From contig JAPLSA010000028.1 in assembly GCA_026398815.1 (NCBI GenBank), forward strand, positions 1 through 64,000: a stretch of DNA of 64,000 bases, read 5' to 3'. A program made the position numbers and the translations under genes. The notes under the pieces were generated by a model. It was not told the DNA's origin. It saw only the letters and a program-made list of their open reading frames with translations, and did not search any database. Every line of letters starts with the position of its first letter. Positions within the stretch are counted from its first letter, which is position 1. Origin of the DNA: Gammaproteobacteria bacterium (GTDB lineage: Bacteria > Pseudomonadota > Gammaproteobacteria > Nevskiales > Nevskiaceae). Below are positions 27,630 to 36,963 of the stretch, piece after piece.

Positions 27630-28667
27630 ATGCGCCTGACGCTTCCGCAACTGCCGGCCGCGCTCGCCAAGGGCCTGGCGCCGCTGTATGTCGTCGGCGG
27701 CGAAGAACCGCTGCTGGCCCAGGAAGCGCTCGACGCGATCCGCACGAGCGCCCGCGCCAAGGGCTATTCCGAGCGCGAGGTGCTGGACGCCGAGAAGGGC
27801 TTCGAATGGGGCCGGCTGCTCGACGCCTGCAATGCGATGTCGCTGTTCGCGTCCCTGCGCATCGTCGAGCTGCGCCTGCATCAGGCGCCGGATGCGGCCG
27901 GCGGCAAGATCCTGCAGCAGATCGCCGCCGATCCGCCGCGCGACGTGCTGCTGCTCGTCCACGTCAACAAGCTGGAATGGCGCAGCCGCAGCGGCGGCTG
28001 GTTTGCCGCGCTCGAAGCCGCCGGTGCCAGCCTGTACTTCGAGCCGCTGAAGGCCGCCGAACTGCCGGCCTGGATCGCCGGCCGCCTGCGCGCCGCCGGC
28101 CTCGACGCCGATCCGGACGCGCTGCGCCTGCTGGCCGAACGCACCGAAGGCAACCTGCTCGCCGCCCAGCAGGAAGTGCAGAAGCTGGTGCTGCTGCAGC
28201 CGAAGGGTACGCGGCTCGACATCGCGGCGATCGACGGCGCGGTCGCCGATTCGGCGCACATCGACGTGTTCGGCTGGATCAACAAGATCATGGCCGGCGA
28301 TGCCGCAGGCGCGGTGCGCGGGCTCGACGTGCTCAGGGGCGAAGGCATGGACGTGGTGCCGATCAACCTGCTGCTGGCGATGGGTTTCCGGCAGCTGTCG
28401 GCGGCCACGGCCATGAAGGCGCGCACCGGCAATGCCGCTGCCGCGGTGGAAGCCGCGCGCATCCACAAGGCCAATCAGGGGCCGTATACCAAGGCGGTGG
28501 AGCGGACATCGGTCAACCAGGTGCTCGGCTGGCTGCGCCGCTGCGCGCAGATCGACGTGCTCGCCAAGTCCAGCGGCAGCCAGCCGCAGGCCTGGGAAGA
28601 GTTGCTAACATTGACCGTGGCTGCCAGCGGCGCAGCGAAGCGAAAGGCGGCACCAGCACGGCGATGA
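27630..28667 (+). CDS. holA: DNA polymerase III delta subunit
   Basis: 345 residues. Clamp-loader subunit that opens the beta clamp. Seen: [37 protein letters not shown], the hydrophobic clamp-binding helix region around [27 protein letters not shown], and [18 protein letters not shown], with domain III ending [33 protein letters not shown]. Its stop overlaps the ATG of proA (ATGA). Confidence 0.93.
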   Translation: MRLTLPQLPAALAKGLAPLYVVGGEEPLLAQEALDAIRTSARAKGYSEREVLDAEKGFEWGRLLDACNAMSLFASLRIVELRLHQAPDAAGGKILQQIAADPPRDVLLLVHVNKLEWRSRSGGWFAALEAAGASLYFEPLKAAELPAWIAGRLRAAGLDADPDALRLLAERTEGNLLAAQQEVQKLVLLQPKGTRLDIAAIDGAVADSAHIDVFGWINKIMAGDAAGAVRGLDVLRGEGMDVVPINLLLAMGFRQLSAATAMKARTGNAAAAVEAARIHKANQGPYTKAVERTSVNQVLGWLRRCAQIDVLAKSSGSQPQAWEELLTLTVAASGAAKRKAAPARR

Positions 28668-29965
28668 CTGCGGCAACCCACAAGGAATTCCGGAAGGACG
28701 CGGCGAGCAACGACGCCGTCAATCGCTACATGAAAGAGGTCGGCCGGCGCGCCCGCGTGGCGGCCCGCGAAATCGCCCGCGCCACCACCGGCGAGAAGAA
28801 CGCCGCGCTGTTCGCGCTCGCCGATGTCATCGAGGCGGACGCCGCCACGATCCTCGAAGCCAATGCCCTCGACCTGCGCGCCGCCCGCGACGCCAGGCTC
28901 GACGAGGCGATGGTCGAACGGCTGGAACTGAATGCCTCCCGCATCGCCGCGATGGCCGACGGCGTGCGCCAGGTCGCAGCACTGCCCGATCCGGTCGGCG
29001 AGATGTTCGACCTGAAGATGCGGCCGTCGGGCATCCAGGTTGGCAAGATGCGAGTGCCGCTGGGCGTCGTCGGCATCATCTACGAGTCGCGGCCGAACGT
29101 GACCGCCGATGCCGCCGCACTGAGCCTGAAATCCGGCAACGCCTGCGTGCTCAGAGGCGGCTCGGAAGCGATGCACAGCAACCAGGCGATCGCCCGCTGC
29201 ATCGGTCGCGCGCTGAAGTCCGCCGGCCTGCCGGCCGATGCCGTGCAGGTGGTCGACACCACCGACCGCGCCGCCGTCGCCGCGATGCTGGCGATGCCGG
29301 AAGCGATCGACGTGGTGATCCCGCGCGGCGGCAAGGGCCTGGTCGCCTTCGTCTCCGAACATGCGCGGGTGCCGGTGATCAAGCATCTCGATGGCAACTG
29401 CCATGTCTACGTCGATGCCGAGGCCGATCTAGAAAAGGCGGTGGCGATCGCCGTCAACGCCAAGACCCAGCGCTACGGCACCTGCAACACGATGGAAACG
29501 CTGCTGGTCGATGCGCCGATCGCCGCCCGCCTGCTGAACCAGCTGGCGCCGATCTACAGCGGCCACGATGTCGAGCTGCGCGGCTGCGAACGCACCCGGC
29601 AGATCCTGCCGCAGGCGAAGGCCGCGACGACTGCCGACTGGGACACCGAGTATCTCGCGCCGGTGCTCGCCGTGAAGATCGTCGACGGCGTCGACGCGGC
29701 GATGGACCACATCGCCCGCCACGGCTCGGCGCACACCGATGCCATCGTCACCGAGAACTACACGAAGGCACGCCGCTTCCTGCGCGAAGTGGATTCCAGC
29801 TCGGTGATGGTCAATGCCTCGACCCGCTTCGCCGATGGCTACGAGTACGGGCTGGGTGCGGAGATCGGTATCTCCACCGACAAGTTCCACGCTCGCGGCC
29901 CGGTCGGCCTCGAAGGCCTGACGTCGGTGAAATGGGTCGTGCTCGGCGACGGCAATGTCCGTTGA
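28664..29965 (+). CDS. proA: Glutamate-5-semialdehyde dehydrogenase (gamma-glutamyl phosphate reductase)
   Basis: 433 residues. Second step of proline synthesis: gamma-glutamyl phosphate to glutamate semialdehyde with NADPH. Seen: [70 protein letters not shown], catalytic cysteine in [14 protein letters not shown], and the end region [33 protein letters not shown] at 28664 overlaps the holA stop; the first ~15 residues are poorly conserved. proB is not in the window. Confidence 0.97.
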   Translation: MTAATHKEFRKDAASNDAVNRYMKEVGRRARVAAREIARATTGEKNAALFALADVIEADAATILEANALDLRAARDARLDEAMVERLELNASRIAAMADGVRQVAALPDPVGEMFDLKMRPSGIQVGKMRVPLGVVGIIYESRPNVTADAAALSLKSGNACVLRGGSEAMHSNQAIARCIGRALKSAGLPADAVQVVDTTDRAAVAAMLAMPEAIDVVIPRGGKGLVAFVSEHARVPVIKHLDGNCHVYVDAEADLEKAVAIAVNAKTQRYGTCNTMETLLVDAPIAARLLNQLAPIYSGHDVELRGCERTRQILPQAKAATTADWDTEYLAPVLAVKIVDGVDAAMDHIARHGSAHTDAIVTENYTKARRFLREVDSSSVMVNASTRFADGYEYGLGAEIGISTDKFHARGPVGLEGLTSVKWVVLGDGNVR

Positions 29966-30011
29966 GGGCGCGCGTTCGTGACGGCCTCCGCGTGAGGCTG
30001 CCGCGCACCGG

Positions 30012-30686
30012 ATGAAAGCGATCGGCTTCTTCGGCGGCACCTTCGCACCGATCCACAACGGTCACCTGCGGCTGGCGATCGAGCTGCAGGAGACGCTCGG
30101 CCTCGACATCGTCCAGGTCACGCCCAGCGCCCGACCGCCGCACCGCGCGACGCCCGGGATCAGCGCCGAACGGCGGCTGGACTGGGTGCGGCTGGCGATC
30201 GCCGACGAGCCCGGCCTGCGCGCCGACGACCGCGAGGTGCGCCGCATGGTCACGCTCGGCAAGGCCTCGTACACCTACGACTCGCTGGCCGAACTCAAGG
30301 CCGAGCAGCCCGACGCCCGGCTGTTCCTGCTGCTCGGCGATGATGCCGCCCACCAGCTGCCCGGCTGGCATCGCTGGCGCGAGCTGTTCGACCTCGCCCA
30401 CATCGTGGTCGTCCAGCGGCCCGGCGACGCGCCGCCGCCGGGCGCCGAACTGGCCGCCTTCCTGCGCGGCCGGATTGCCGACACGGCCCGTGCCTTGCAC
30501 GCCGCACCACAGGGCCTGTGGCTGCCGGTGCAGCTGCCGGGGCTGGCGATCTCGTCGACCCGCATCCGATCCCTGCTGCAAGCCGGCCGCAGCGTTCGCG
30601 GCCTGGTGCCGGACCCTGTGATCCGTTCACTCACCCCAGAGGACGTTCGCGCCCTGACCATCGAGGAAGCTGCCATCCATGACTGA
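30012..30686 (+). CDS. nadD: Nicotinate-nucleotide adenylyltransferase
   Basis: 224 residues. Forms deamido-NAD from nicotinate mononucleotide and ATP. Seen: the nucleotidyltransferase start MKAIGFFGGTFAPIHNGHLRLA with the HNGH motif, LFLLLGDDAAHQLPGWHRWRELF, and the C-terminal ISSTRIRSLLQAGRSVRGLVPDPV (ISSTxIR motif). Overlaps rsfS by 8 bp. Confidence 0.95.
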   Translation: MKAIGFFGGTFAPIHNGHLRLAIELQETLGLDIVQVTPSARPPHRATPGISAERRLDWVRLAIADEPGLRADDREVRRMVTLGKASYTYDSLAELKAEQPDARLFLLLGDDAAHQLPGWHRWRELFDLAHIVVVQRPGDAPPPGAELAAFLRGRIADTARALHAAPQGLWLPVQLPGLAISSTRIRSLLQAGRSVRGLVPDPVIRSLTPEDVRALTIEEAAIHD

Positions 30687-31059
30687 AACCGCCGCCATTG
30701 CATCGACTGTCCCGTCCGCCGCGCTGGGGGCGATCGCCGTCGCCGCGCTCGAAGATCTCAAGGCGGTCGACATCCGCGTGCTCGACGTCTCGAAGCTGAC
30801 CACCATCACCGACATCATGGTGATCGCCACCGGCACCTCGAACCGCCACGCGGCCTCGCTGGCGCACAACGTCATCGACAAGGCCAAGGAAAGCGGCCAC
30901 CGGCCGGTCGGCATCGAAGGCCTGAACGAGGGCGAATGGGTGCTGGTCAACCTCGGCGGCGTCATCGTGCACGTCATGCAGGCGCAGTCGCGGGCGTTCT
31001 ACCAGCTCGAAAAGCTCTGGGACTTCACCACCCGCGAGCAGTCCGCGCGCGGCAACTGA
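30679..31059 (+). CDS. rsfS: Ribosomal silencing factor RsfS
   Basis: 126 residues. Binds uL14 on the 50S subunit and blocks subunit joining under starvation. Seen: the conserved core LEDLKAVDIRVLDVSKLTTITDIMVIATGTSNRH, the segment KESGHRPVGIEGLNEGEWVLVNLGGVIVHVM, and AFYQLEKLW. The first ~15 residues are Ala/Thr-rich and may be extra. nadD-rsfS-rlmH is the common order. Confidence 0.95.
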   Translation: MTETAAIASTVPSAALGAIAVAALEDLKAVDIRVLDVSKLTTITDIMVIATGTSNRHAASLAHNVIDKAKESGHRPVGIEGLNEGEWVLVNLGGVIVHVMQAQSRAFYQLEKLWDFTTREQSARGN

Positions 31060-31081
31060 GCGTCATCCGGCGAGCGATCCG

Positions 31082-31549
31082 ATGCGCATCCGCCTGATCG
31101 CCGTCGGCACCCGGATGCCGGACTGGATCACTGCCGGTTACAGCGACTACGCCACCCGGCTGCCGCGCGAGCTGAAGCTCGAACTGACCGAGCTGGCCGT
31201 CGAGCATCGCGGCAAGAATGCCGACATCGCCCGGCTGCGCGATGCCGAAGGTGCGGCACTGCTGAAAGCGGCCGGCGAAGCACGGATCATCGTCTTCGAC
31301 GAGCACGGCAAGCAGCCGGATACGGTCGGCTGGGCGAAAGCGCTGGACGGCTGGATGCAGGGCGGCCGCGATGTCGCGCTGCTGATCGGCGGACCGGATG
31401 GCCACGCGCCGGCCGTGCTGGCGAAGGCGGAGAGCGTCTGGTCGCTGTCGAAGCTGACCTTCCCGCACGCGATGGTGCGGGTGATCGTCGCCGAGCAGCT
31501 GTACCGCGCCTGGAGCCTGCTGAACCATCACCCGTACCACCGGGCCTGA
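31082..31549 (+). CDS. rlmH: 23S rRNA (pseudouridine1915-N3)-methyltransferase RlmH
   Basis: 155 residues. SPOUT methyltransferase acting on 70S ribosomes. Seen: MRIRLIAVGTRMPDWITAGYSDYATRLP, the SAM-binding knot with DVALLIGGPDGHAPAVLAKAESVWSLSKLTFPHAMVRVIVAEQLYRAW, and the C-terminus ILNHHPYHR-like (here LLNHHPYHRA). Ends the plus-strand housekeeping run; a repeat and a convergent gene follow. Confidence 0.96.
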   Translation: MRIRLIAVGTRMPDWITAGYSDYATRLPRELKLELTELAVEHRGKNADIARLRDAEGAALLKAAGEARIIVFDEHGKQPDTVGWAKALDGWMQGGRDVALLIGGPDGHAPAVLAKAESVWSLSKLTFPHAMVRVIVAEQLYRAWSLLNHHPYHRA

Positions 31550-31607
31550 AGCTCGCGGCGCAGGGCGCGTCTGGTCGATCGCCTTCGGACGCCGAAGCAC
31601 CATCAAC

Positions 31608-31760
31608 AGTTAAGCGCAAAGCCGCAAAGGGAACGGAAAGGACGCAAAGAACAACTGATCGAGGAACATCGAAATCATTGGATCGGGTTCGCCGTCGATT
31701 TTTCTTTCCTTTCTCTTGGCGTCCTCCTCTTTGCCGTTCTTTGCGCCTTTGCGTTTCACT
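31608..31760. repeat. Imperfect inverted repeat rich in CGCAAAG units
   Basis: Left arm about 31608-31652 (AGTTAAGCGCAAAGCCGCAAAG and more) and right arm about 31706-31760, which reads GTTCTTTGCGCCTTTGCG and more, are imperfect inverted repeats, AGTTAAGCGCAAAG against AGTGAAACGCAAAG. The arms are purine-rich in one strand and far lower in GC than the flanks. The whole 243-bp gap between rlmH and the convergent thioredoxin-fold gene holds nothing else I can support. The core resembles a dispersed extragenic repeat seen in many Proteobacteria, but I cannot check copy number. Confidence 0.55.
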
Positions 31761-31792
31761 TTTGACGTTGATTCGAGCACCGCAAGCCCGCC

Positions 31793-33166
31793 CTACAGCG
31801 CGGCCTTGAGCTTGGCGACTTCGTCCGGGAAGAACGGGCCGTTGGCCTTCAGCGCATCGGCCACCACCTGCTTCGCATCGTCGTCGCGGCCCAGCTTGCG
31901 CAGCGCCTCGGCTCGGTAGCGCGCGACATTCAGGCGATTGACGCCGTAGGCCTTCGGCGCGGCCTGTTCCAGCCATGGCAGCGCCCGCGCGAACTCGCCG
32001 CGCTCGACCAGGTTGCGGCCGTGGCGAAAGGCGTAGACGTAGTCGTCCGGATAGGCCGCGATCAGCTGCGGATACAGCGCATCGAGCGCCTCGATGCGGC
32101 CGGCGCGCTCCAGGTACAGCCGCAGGTTGTCGGCCAGATTCCGGTCCCGCTTCAGATCGAGCTTGCCGGCGCCGCCGAGCCGGCGCTCGATGTCGGCAAT
32201 CGCGCGATCAAGCAGCGCCGCCTCGGCCTTGTCGTCGCCGAGCGCCTTCGACAGGTCGGCCGCCGTGGTGACGAGGCTGCGCGCGTCGGCACAGCCGGGC
32301 TTCGGCACGAAGACCTGGCGGTCGAGCAGCTGCCGCATCACCGGCACCTGACCGGCGAACAGCGACCGCCGCTGCGCCACCGACAGGCCGGCGGTGCATT
32401 CCAGCGCCCGGCCCAGTTCGTAGGCGCGGTCGCAGCCCAGCGCGCCGTCGAGCACCGCCTGCGCGACCGCCGTGCAGGCAGCGGCATCGCCGGCGCTGGC
32501 GGCGGCCTGCAGCGCCAGCCGCGATTGCCACAGGCTGCCGGCCGGGTCGGCATCGAGGGCCTGCCGGGCCGCCGGCGCCAGCCCGGCCAGCCAGGCCTGG
32601 GCCCCGGCGGCATCGCGGCGCGCCGCGAACGTGGCCAGCACCTCGCGGCCTGCAGCCCGTGATGCCGGGCTGCCATCGGCGACCCGGGCCTTGAGCGCCT
32701 CGAAATCGCCGCCGCGAGCGCTGATCGCGGCGATTTCCGGATAGAACTGCGCACGCGTGCGTTCCAGCGAAATCCGGCCCAGCTCCCGGCCTCCGGCGTC
32801 GAGCACCACATAGCTGGGCAGGCCACGGGCCGCGAACTGCTTCATCCAGTGGGCGCCTGCCGGCGAGTCGGCATCGAGCGACACGATCACCGCCTGTTTC
32901 TGCAGCCGCTGCCACTCCGGCCCGTTCTTGACGTTCTTCGCCATGAAGTAGCAGGAGTAGCACCAGGGCGCGTAGAAATCGACGATCGCCGGCACGCTGC
33001 GCTGCTTTGCTGCCGCCAACGCCTCGTCGATCGGCGCGCTCAGTTCGTCACCCTGCGCCGCTGCCGCCACGGCCAGCAGCAGCGCAGCGGCCAGCGCCCT
33101 ACTGCAGCGGCGGAAGATCGGCAGGTGCGCCCTTCGGCGGCTGGTCGGTGTAGACGATGCGGACAT
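31793..33166 (-). CDS. Secreted thioredoxin-fold protein with TPR-like tail
   Basis: 457 residues. An N-terminal hydrophobic signal (RALAAALLLAVAAAAQG, about 23-40) is followed by a thioredoxin domain at about 45-150 with the redox motif in FYAPWCYSCYFMAKN and a cis-proline region GLPSYVV, as in the DsbD C-terminal domain. The remaining 300 residues are helical with TPR-like helix pairs. Likely a periplasmic thiol-disulphide protein; the partner is unknown. The ATG at 33166 gives a 68-bp overlap with the upstream gene; a downstream CTG near the same frame could be the real start. Confidence 0.75.
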   Translation of the reverse strand: MSASSTPTSRRRAHLPIFRRCSRALAAALLLAVAAAAQGDELSAPIDEALAAAKQRSVPAIVDFYAPWCYSCYFMAKNVKNGPEWQRLQKQAVIVSLDADSPAGAHWMKQFAARGLPSYVVLDAGGRELGRISLERTRAQFYPEIAAISARGGDFEALKARVADGSPASRAAGREVLATFAARRDAAGAQAWLAGLAPAARQALDADPAGSLWQSRLALQAAASAGDAAACTAVAQAVLDGALGCDRAYELGRALECTAGLSVAQRRSLFAGQVPVMRQLLDRQVFVPKPGCADARSLVTTAADLSKALGDDKAEAALLDRAIADIERRLGGAGKLDLKRDRNLADNLRLYLERAGRIEALDALYPQLIAAYPDDYVYAFRHGRNLVERGEFARALPWLEQAAPKAYGVNRLNVARYRAEALRKLGRDDDAKQVVADALKANGPFFPDEVAKLKAAL

Positions 33167-33851
33167 TGAAGGCCTTCCCGGTTTTGTCGTCGTGCATGTT
33201 GGACACGCCTCGGTACTCGAGCAAATACCGGGTTTTCACTTCGTAAGTCAGATCGAGGCGATCGACGAACAGCCGCAGCAGCGAGTCCGGCTCGACCAGC
33301 AGCTGGATCGCCGGCTTGCCGTCGAAGCTGGTGTCGCCGACTTTCCGGCAGCGGAAGCTGTAGCTATCGAGCTGGCCGGCAACGCCGAGATCGAAGCGCA
33401 GCGTCTCGCCTTTCTGCAGACGGTCGAAGTTGGCGACGATGGCGCTGTGGAAGCCGGAATCGGCGCCCATGCCCGGCGTCTTCATGATCACCTTGGTCTT
33501 GGTCTTACCTTCGGCGGTCTTCAGCATCGTGTAGCGGTCGGCCTGCACGTCGGTGATCGCCTCGACATAGCCTTCCTTGAAGATTTCCAGCTTCATCAGC
33601 GGAATCTGCGGATCCTTGCGCAGATCGAGCGTCTTGGCGGCGATCTTGTGGCCGCTCGGGTCGTAGTAGTCGATCGAGCCATCCAGCCAGCGGAAGCCAT
33701 CGACGTTCTGGCGATGCACTTCGGTGTAACGGTATTCGCCGGTCTTCAGGTCGAAGGCATAGCCCCGGAAGCGGTGATCGGCGGCCTCGGCGGTGCCGGT
33801 CACGGCAGCGGCGATCAGCAGGGCAGCGACGGCGGAACGTGCGGACGTCAT
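33099..33851 (-). CDS. Secreted hypothetical protein
   Basis: 250 residues. Signal peptide (about 1-23, VAALLIAAAVTGTAEAA), then a beta-rich domain with many Tyr and Phe: GYAFDLKTGEYRYTEVHRQNVDGFRW, ITDVQADRYTMLKTAEGKTK and CRKVGDTSFDGKPAIQLLVEPDS. I do not recognise the family with certainty. The C-terminus has PPKGAPADLPP. It overlaps the metallo-beta-lactamase gene by 4 bp and the thioredoxin-fold gene by 68 bp, so it belongs to the same minus-strand run from 36783 to 31793. Confidence 0.7.
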   Translation of the reverse strand: MTSARSAVAALLIAAAVTGTAEAADHRFRGYAFDLKTGEYRYTEVHRQNVDGFRWLDGSIDYYDPSGHKIAAKTLDLRKDPQIPLMKLEIFKEGYVEAITDVQADRYTMLKTAEGKTKTKVIMKTPGMGADSGFHSAIVANFDRLQKGETLRFDLGVAGQLDSYSFRCRKVGDTSFDGKPAIQLLVEPDSLLRLFVDRLDLTYEVKTRYLLEYRGVSNMHDDKTGKAFNVRIVYTDQPPKGAPADLPPLQ

Positions 33852-34921
33852 GGCAGGCAGGGGCTCGAAGGGGACGCGGGTGGGACCGCAGCGGCGCTGC
33901 CGAATTCCGCTGCACGGAACGATTCGGGCGGCAGACCGCGTGCGGCCAGCGCGACGGCGAGATCGGCCACCGGCTGGGTCTGGCCGTCGTCGGCCAGCTG
34001 GAAGGTGCCGTAGTGGATGCCGTAGCTGCGCGCCGCCGCGAGGTCAACATGCGCCTGCACCGCTTCGGCCGGGTCGACGTGCTGGTAGGCGGTCAACCAG
34101 CGCGGCAGGTAGGCGCCGATCGGCAGCAGGGCCGCGCGCATCGCGCCGTAGTGCGCGCGGGCGGCGGCGAAGTGCGGGCCGTAGCCGGTGTCGCCGGCGA
34201 AATACACCGGCCCGCCGCGGGTGCCGATCACATAGGCCAGCCAGAAACTGCGGTTGCGATCGCCCGGCACGCTGCGGGTTGACCAGTGCTGCGCCGGCGC
34301 GGCGTGGATCGCGCAGCCGTTCGGCAACGCGTACGACTGCCACCAGTCCAGTTCGACCACCTTCTCGTAGCCGCGCTGGCGCAGCCGGTCGCCATCGCCC
34401 GGCGGCACCAGGAACAGCGGCTGGTGGGCGGCGTTCAGGCGGTCGAGTGTCGGCAGGTCGAAATGGTCGTAGTGGTTGTGGCTGACCAGCACCACGTCGA
34501 TCGGCGGCAGATCGTCGAAAGCGATCGCCGGCGGCCGGTAGCGGCGCGGACCGGCGAACGACACCGGGCTGGCGCGCTCGGAGAAGATCGGGTCGGTCAG
34601 GATGTTCTGGCCATCGGCCTGCACCAGCACGGTCGCGTGGTTGATGAAGGTGATGGCGAGCGCACCGTCCGCCACCCGCGCCGCCGGCTTCGGGCCGGGT
34701 GCGATGGTCAGGTCGCGGATCCAGACGCCGGGGTCCGACTCACGCCAGTAGCGCAGCAGATCCAGCGGCCCGATCTCGAAAGGCGCCGGCGTCAGGAAAT
34801 GCTCGCCGTCGAAGTGATCGGTCTTCGGTCCCTGCCAGCGGCTGCTGCCGCAGCCGGCCAGCACCGCGGCCAGCGTCGCCGCCGCAACCACCGCCACGGT
34901 GCCGGCGCGGCGGCGGCTCAC
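33848..34921 (-). CDS. Metallo-beta-lactamase-fold lipoprotein, NAPE-PLD/RomA-like
   Basis: 357 residues. Starts with a lipoprotein signal (RRRAGTVAVVAAATLAAVLAGC, lipobox LAGC), so it is probably anchored in the outer or inner membrane. Seen: the metal motif VLVSHNHYDHFDLPTL (HxHxDH), INHATVLVQADGQNILTDPIF, AAPAQHWSTRS, VYFAGDTGYGPHF, and GIHYGTFQL, which match N-acyl-phosphatidylethanolamine phospholipase D-like enzymes. GTG at 34921 overlaps the TGA of the upstream methyltransferase (GTGA), which decides the start; the open frame runs further upstream only as an antisense-like extension. Hydrolysis of a lipid is inferred. Confidence 0.85.
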   Translation of the reverse strand: MSRRRAGTVAVVAAATLAAVLAGCGSSRWQGPKTDHFDGEHFLTPAPFEIGPLDLLRYWRESDPGVWIRDLTIAPGPKPAARVADGALAITFINHATVLVQADGQNILTDPIFSERASPVSFAGPRRYRPPAIAFDDLPPIDVVLVSHNHYDHFDLPTLDRLNAAHQPLFLVPPGDGDRLRQRGYEKVVELDWWQSYALPNGCAIHAAPAQHWSTRSVPGDRNRSFWLAYVIGTRGGPVYFAGDTGYGPHFAAARAHYGAMRAALLPIGAYLPRWLTAYQHVDPAEAVQAHVDLAAARSYGIHYGTFQLADDGQTQPVADLAVALAARGLPPESFRAAEFGSAAAVPPASPSSPCLP

Positions 34922-35964
34922 GCGCGCTTCGAGAACAGGTAGTGGCCCACGCCCCATTCGTTGCCGTCGGCGTAGCCGAACAGCTCGGCCACGGCCATGT
35001 AGAACATCCGCCAGCGCTGCACCCAGACGGCGGCATCGCGCTCGCCATAGCCGTCCTTGAAGATGGCCAGGATCGCGTCGCGATTGGCATCCATGCCGGC
35101 CAGCCAGTGGTTCGAGGTCTTTTCGTAGTGCCGGCCATCCACCCACCACTGGCGCTCCAGCCGCACGTGGTCCTGGAAGTTCAGCAGCAGGTTTTCGCTC
35201 GGCATGGTGCCGCCGGTGAAGAAATACTTCGACATCCAGTCGTCCTCGCCCTTCACCTCGAAGTGATAGGCCAGCAGCTTGTGGATGAAGATGTGGATGA
35301 ACAGCCGGGCGTCCGGCTTCATCCAGCGGCTGACCTTCTCCAGCAGCAGCCCGTAGTTCTTCATGTGCTCGAACATCTCGATCGACATCACCCGATCGAA
35401 GCCGGCCTCGATGCCCTGCGCCGGGAACTCGAAGCTGACGATGTTGCCGGTCAGGATCGTCAGGTTCCGGTAGCCGCGATCACGGGCGCGCTGCTCGATG
35501 AACGCACGCTGGCCGTTGGAATTGGACAGGCCGACGATCCGGGCATTCGGGTACTTCTCGGCCAGCCACAGGCTCAACGAGCCCCAGCCGCAGCCGAGAT
35601 CGAGGATGCGCATGCCGTCCTGCAGGCCGGCGCGTTCGGCGTACAGCGCGAACATCTTGTCCTCGGCTTGGGCCAGCGTTTCGTTGCCGTTCGGGTAATA
35701 GCAGCAGGAGTACTTCAGGCGCGGCCCGAGATGGGCGTGGAAGAACGCTGCCGGCACTTCGTAGTGCTGCTCGTTGGCGGCGCCGGTTTCAACGGCGATC
35801 GGGCTGGCGCGCAGTTCGTCGACGAAGGCGTTGAAACGCTGGCTGCGCGTTTCGCCGTCCTGGTTGGCTTCGTCGACCAGCCGCCGCTTCATCAGCTGGC
35901 GCATGCCCCAGCGCGACAGGGAATCGGGGATCAGGCCTTTTTCGCAGAGATCGATGACGGTCAT
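34918..35964 (-). CDS. Cyclopropane-fatty-acyl-phospholipid synthase family methyltransferase
   Basis: 348 residues. SAM-dependent enzyme of the Cfa/mycolic acid cyclopropane synthase family. Seen: motif I ILDLGCGWGSLSLWLAEKYPNARIVGLSNSNGQ, the segment HYEVPAAFFHAHLGPRLKYSCCYYPNG, DRVMSIEMFEHMKNYG, and MPSENLLLNFQDHVRLERQWWVDG. Shorter than E. coli Cfa (about 382 residues) at the N-terminus, so it is a Cfa-like paralogue. Neighbours (DUF1295, lipase-like lipoprotein) suggest a lipid-modifying locus. Confidence 0.88.
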   Translation of the reverse strand: MTVIDLCEKGLIPDSLSRWGMRQLMKRRLVDEANQDGETRSQRFNAFVDELRASPIAVETGAANEQHYEVPAAFFHAHLGPRLKYSCCYYPNGNETLAQAEDKMFALYAERAGLQDGMRILDLGCGWGSLSLWLAEKYPNARIVGLSNSNGQRAFIEQRARDRGYRNLTILTGNIVSFEFPAQGIEAGFDRVMSIEMFEHMKNYGLLLEKVSRWMKPDARLFIHIFIHKLLAYHFEVKGEDDWMSKYFFTGGTMPSENLLLNFQDHVRLERQWWVDGRHYEKTSNHWLAGMDANRDAILAIFKDGYGERDAAVWVQRWRMFYMAVAELFGYADGNEWGVGHYLFSKRA

Positions 35965-36006
35965 GCCGGGATGTTCAGGAAGGGAATGGGACAGGCAGGC
36001 CGCCGC

Positions 36007-36783
36007 TCAGGATTTCGGCGGCCACGGAATGAAGACGCTGGTGCGGCGCATGTAGTCGGCATAGCCGGGCCGCGACTGGACCAGATGCGCTTCGAGGATC
36101 GGCACGCCGCTCATCTTCAGCAGCAACCACGCCATCAGCACGGCCGGCAGCAGCGTCACCCAGCCGTACGGGCTGCCGAACGCCAGCGGCAGGTAGGCGA
36201 TCCAGTGCAGGCTCTCGAAGAAGTAGTTCGGGTGCCGCGAATAGCGCCACAGGCCGCGATTCATCACCTGGCCCTTGGTCGAAGGGTCGGTGCGGAAGCG
36301 CTCCATTTGCGCATCGGCCACGGATTCGCCGATCACCGCGACCAGCCAGATGGCGACGCCGAGTCCCAATGCCGTGACGTGGCTGTCACCCGGGCGATAC
36401 GCCACCACCAGGAAGCCGACCGACAGCGCCCAGGCCACCAGCGCCTGGAACTGGAAGAACCAGAACATGTTGAAGTTCGCCTTCGCACCCCATTCGGCAC
36501 GGAACTTCGCGTAACGGGCGTCTTCCGGCTTGCCGGCATTGCGGATGAACAGGTGGCTGCCGAGCCGCAGCCCCCAGAGGCCACCGAGCAGGCCCAGTGC
36601 CAGCCGTGTCTCCGCTGCGGCCGACCCGAAAATTGCATACCAGACGGCGAGAAAGCCCATCGACCAGGACCAGACCGGATCGACCATGCCGGCGTTGCGG
36701 GTCTTCAGCTGCACGGCCCAGACCACGGCAAGCGCGAGTGCCACGAGAGCAAGGCCGGACAGGGCAGCGAAGACGGGCGTCAT
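36007..36783 (-). CDS. DUF1295 membrane protein (steroid 5-alpha-reductase-like)
   Basis: 258 residues, six or seven predicted membrane helices. Seen: MVDPVWSWSMGFLAVWYA, RLGSHLFIRNAGKPEDARYAKFRAEWG, and the C-terminal signature NRGLWRYSRHPNYFFESLHWIAYLP typical of DUF1295 and related isoprenylcysteine methyltransferase/reductase-like proteins. Genes of this family commonly lie beside Cfa-like methyltransferases, as here (42 bp upstream). The reaction is unknown. Its start faces the lipoprotein gene at 36964 across 180 bp. Confidence 0.85.
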   Translation of the reverse strand: MTPVFAALSGLALVALALAVVWAVQLKTRNAGMVDPVWSWSMGFLAVWYAIFGSAAAETRLALGLLGGLWGLRLGSHLFIRNAGKPEDARYAKFRAEWGAKANFNMFWFFQFQALVAWALSVGFLVVAYRPGDSHVTALGLGVAIWLVAVIGESVADAQMERFRTDPSTKGQVMNRGLWRYSRHPNYFFESLHWIAYLPLAFGSPYGWVTLLPAVLMAWLLLKMSGVPILEAHLVQSRPGYADYMRRTSVFIPWPPKS

Positions 36784-36963
36784 GGTGTCGGAGTCGGGGG
36801 CGGACGGGAGCCGGAACTTGAATCCGGAAACAGAACTCGAAAAGTCGAATCTACGGGTCGATTGTGCAGTGCACGCAAGCCAGTTTACGGTTCACCGCCC
36901 AAATCGGATGAGACGCTCGCCGCGATGCCGGCGCGCATCCTTGAATCAGGAAACAACACTTTG

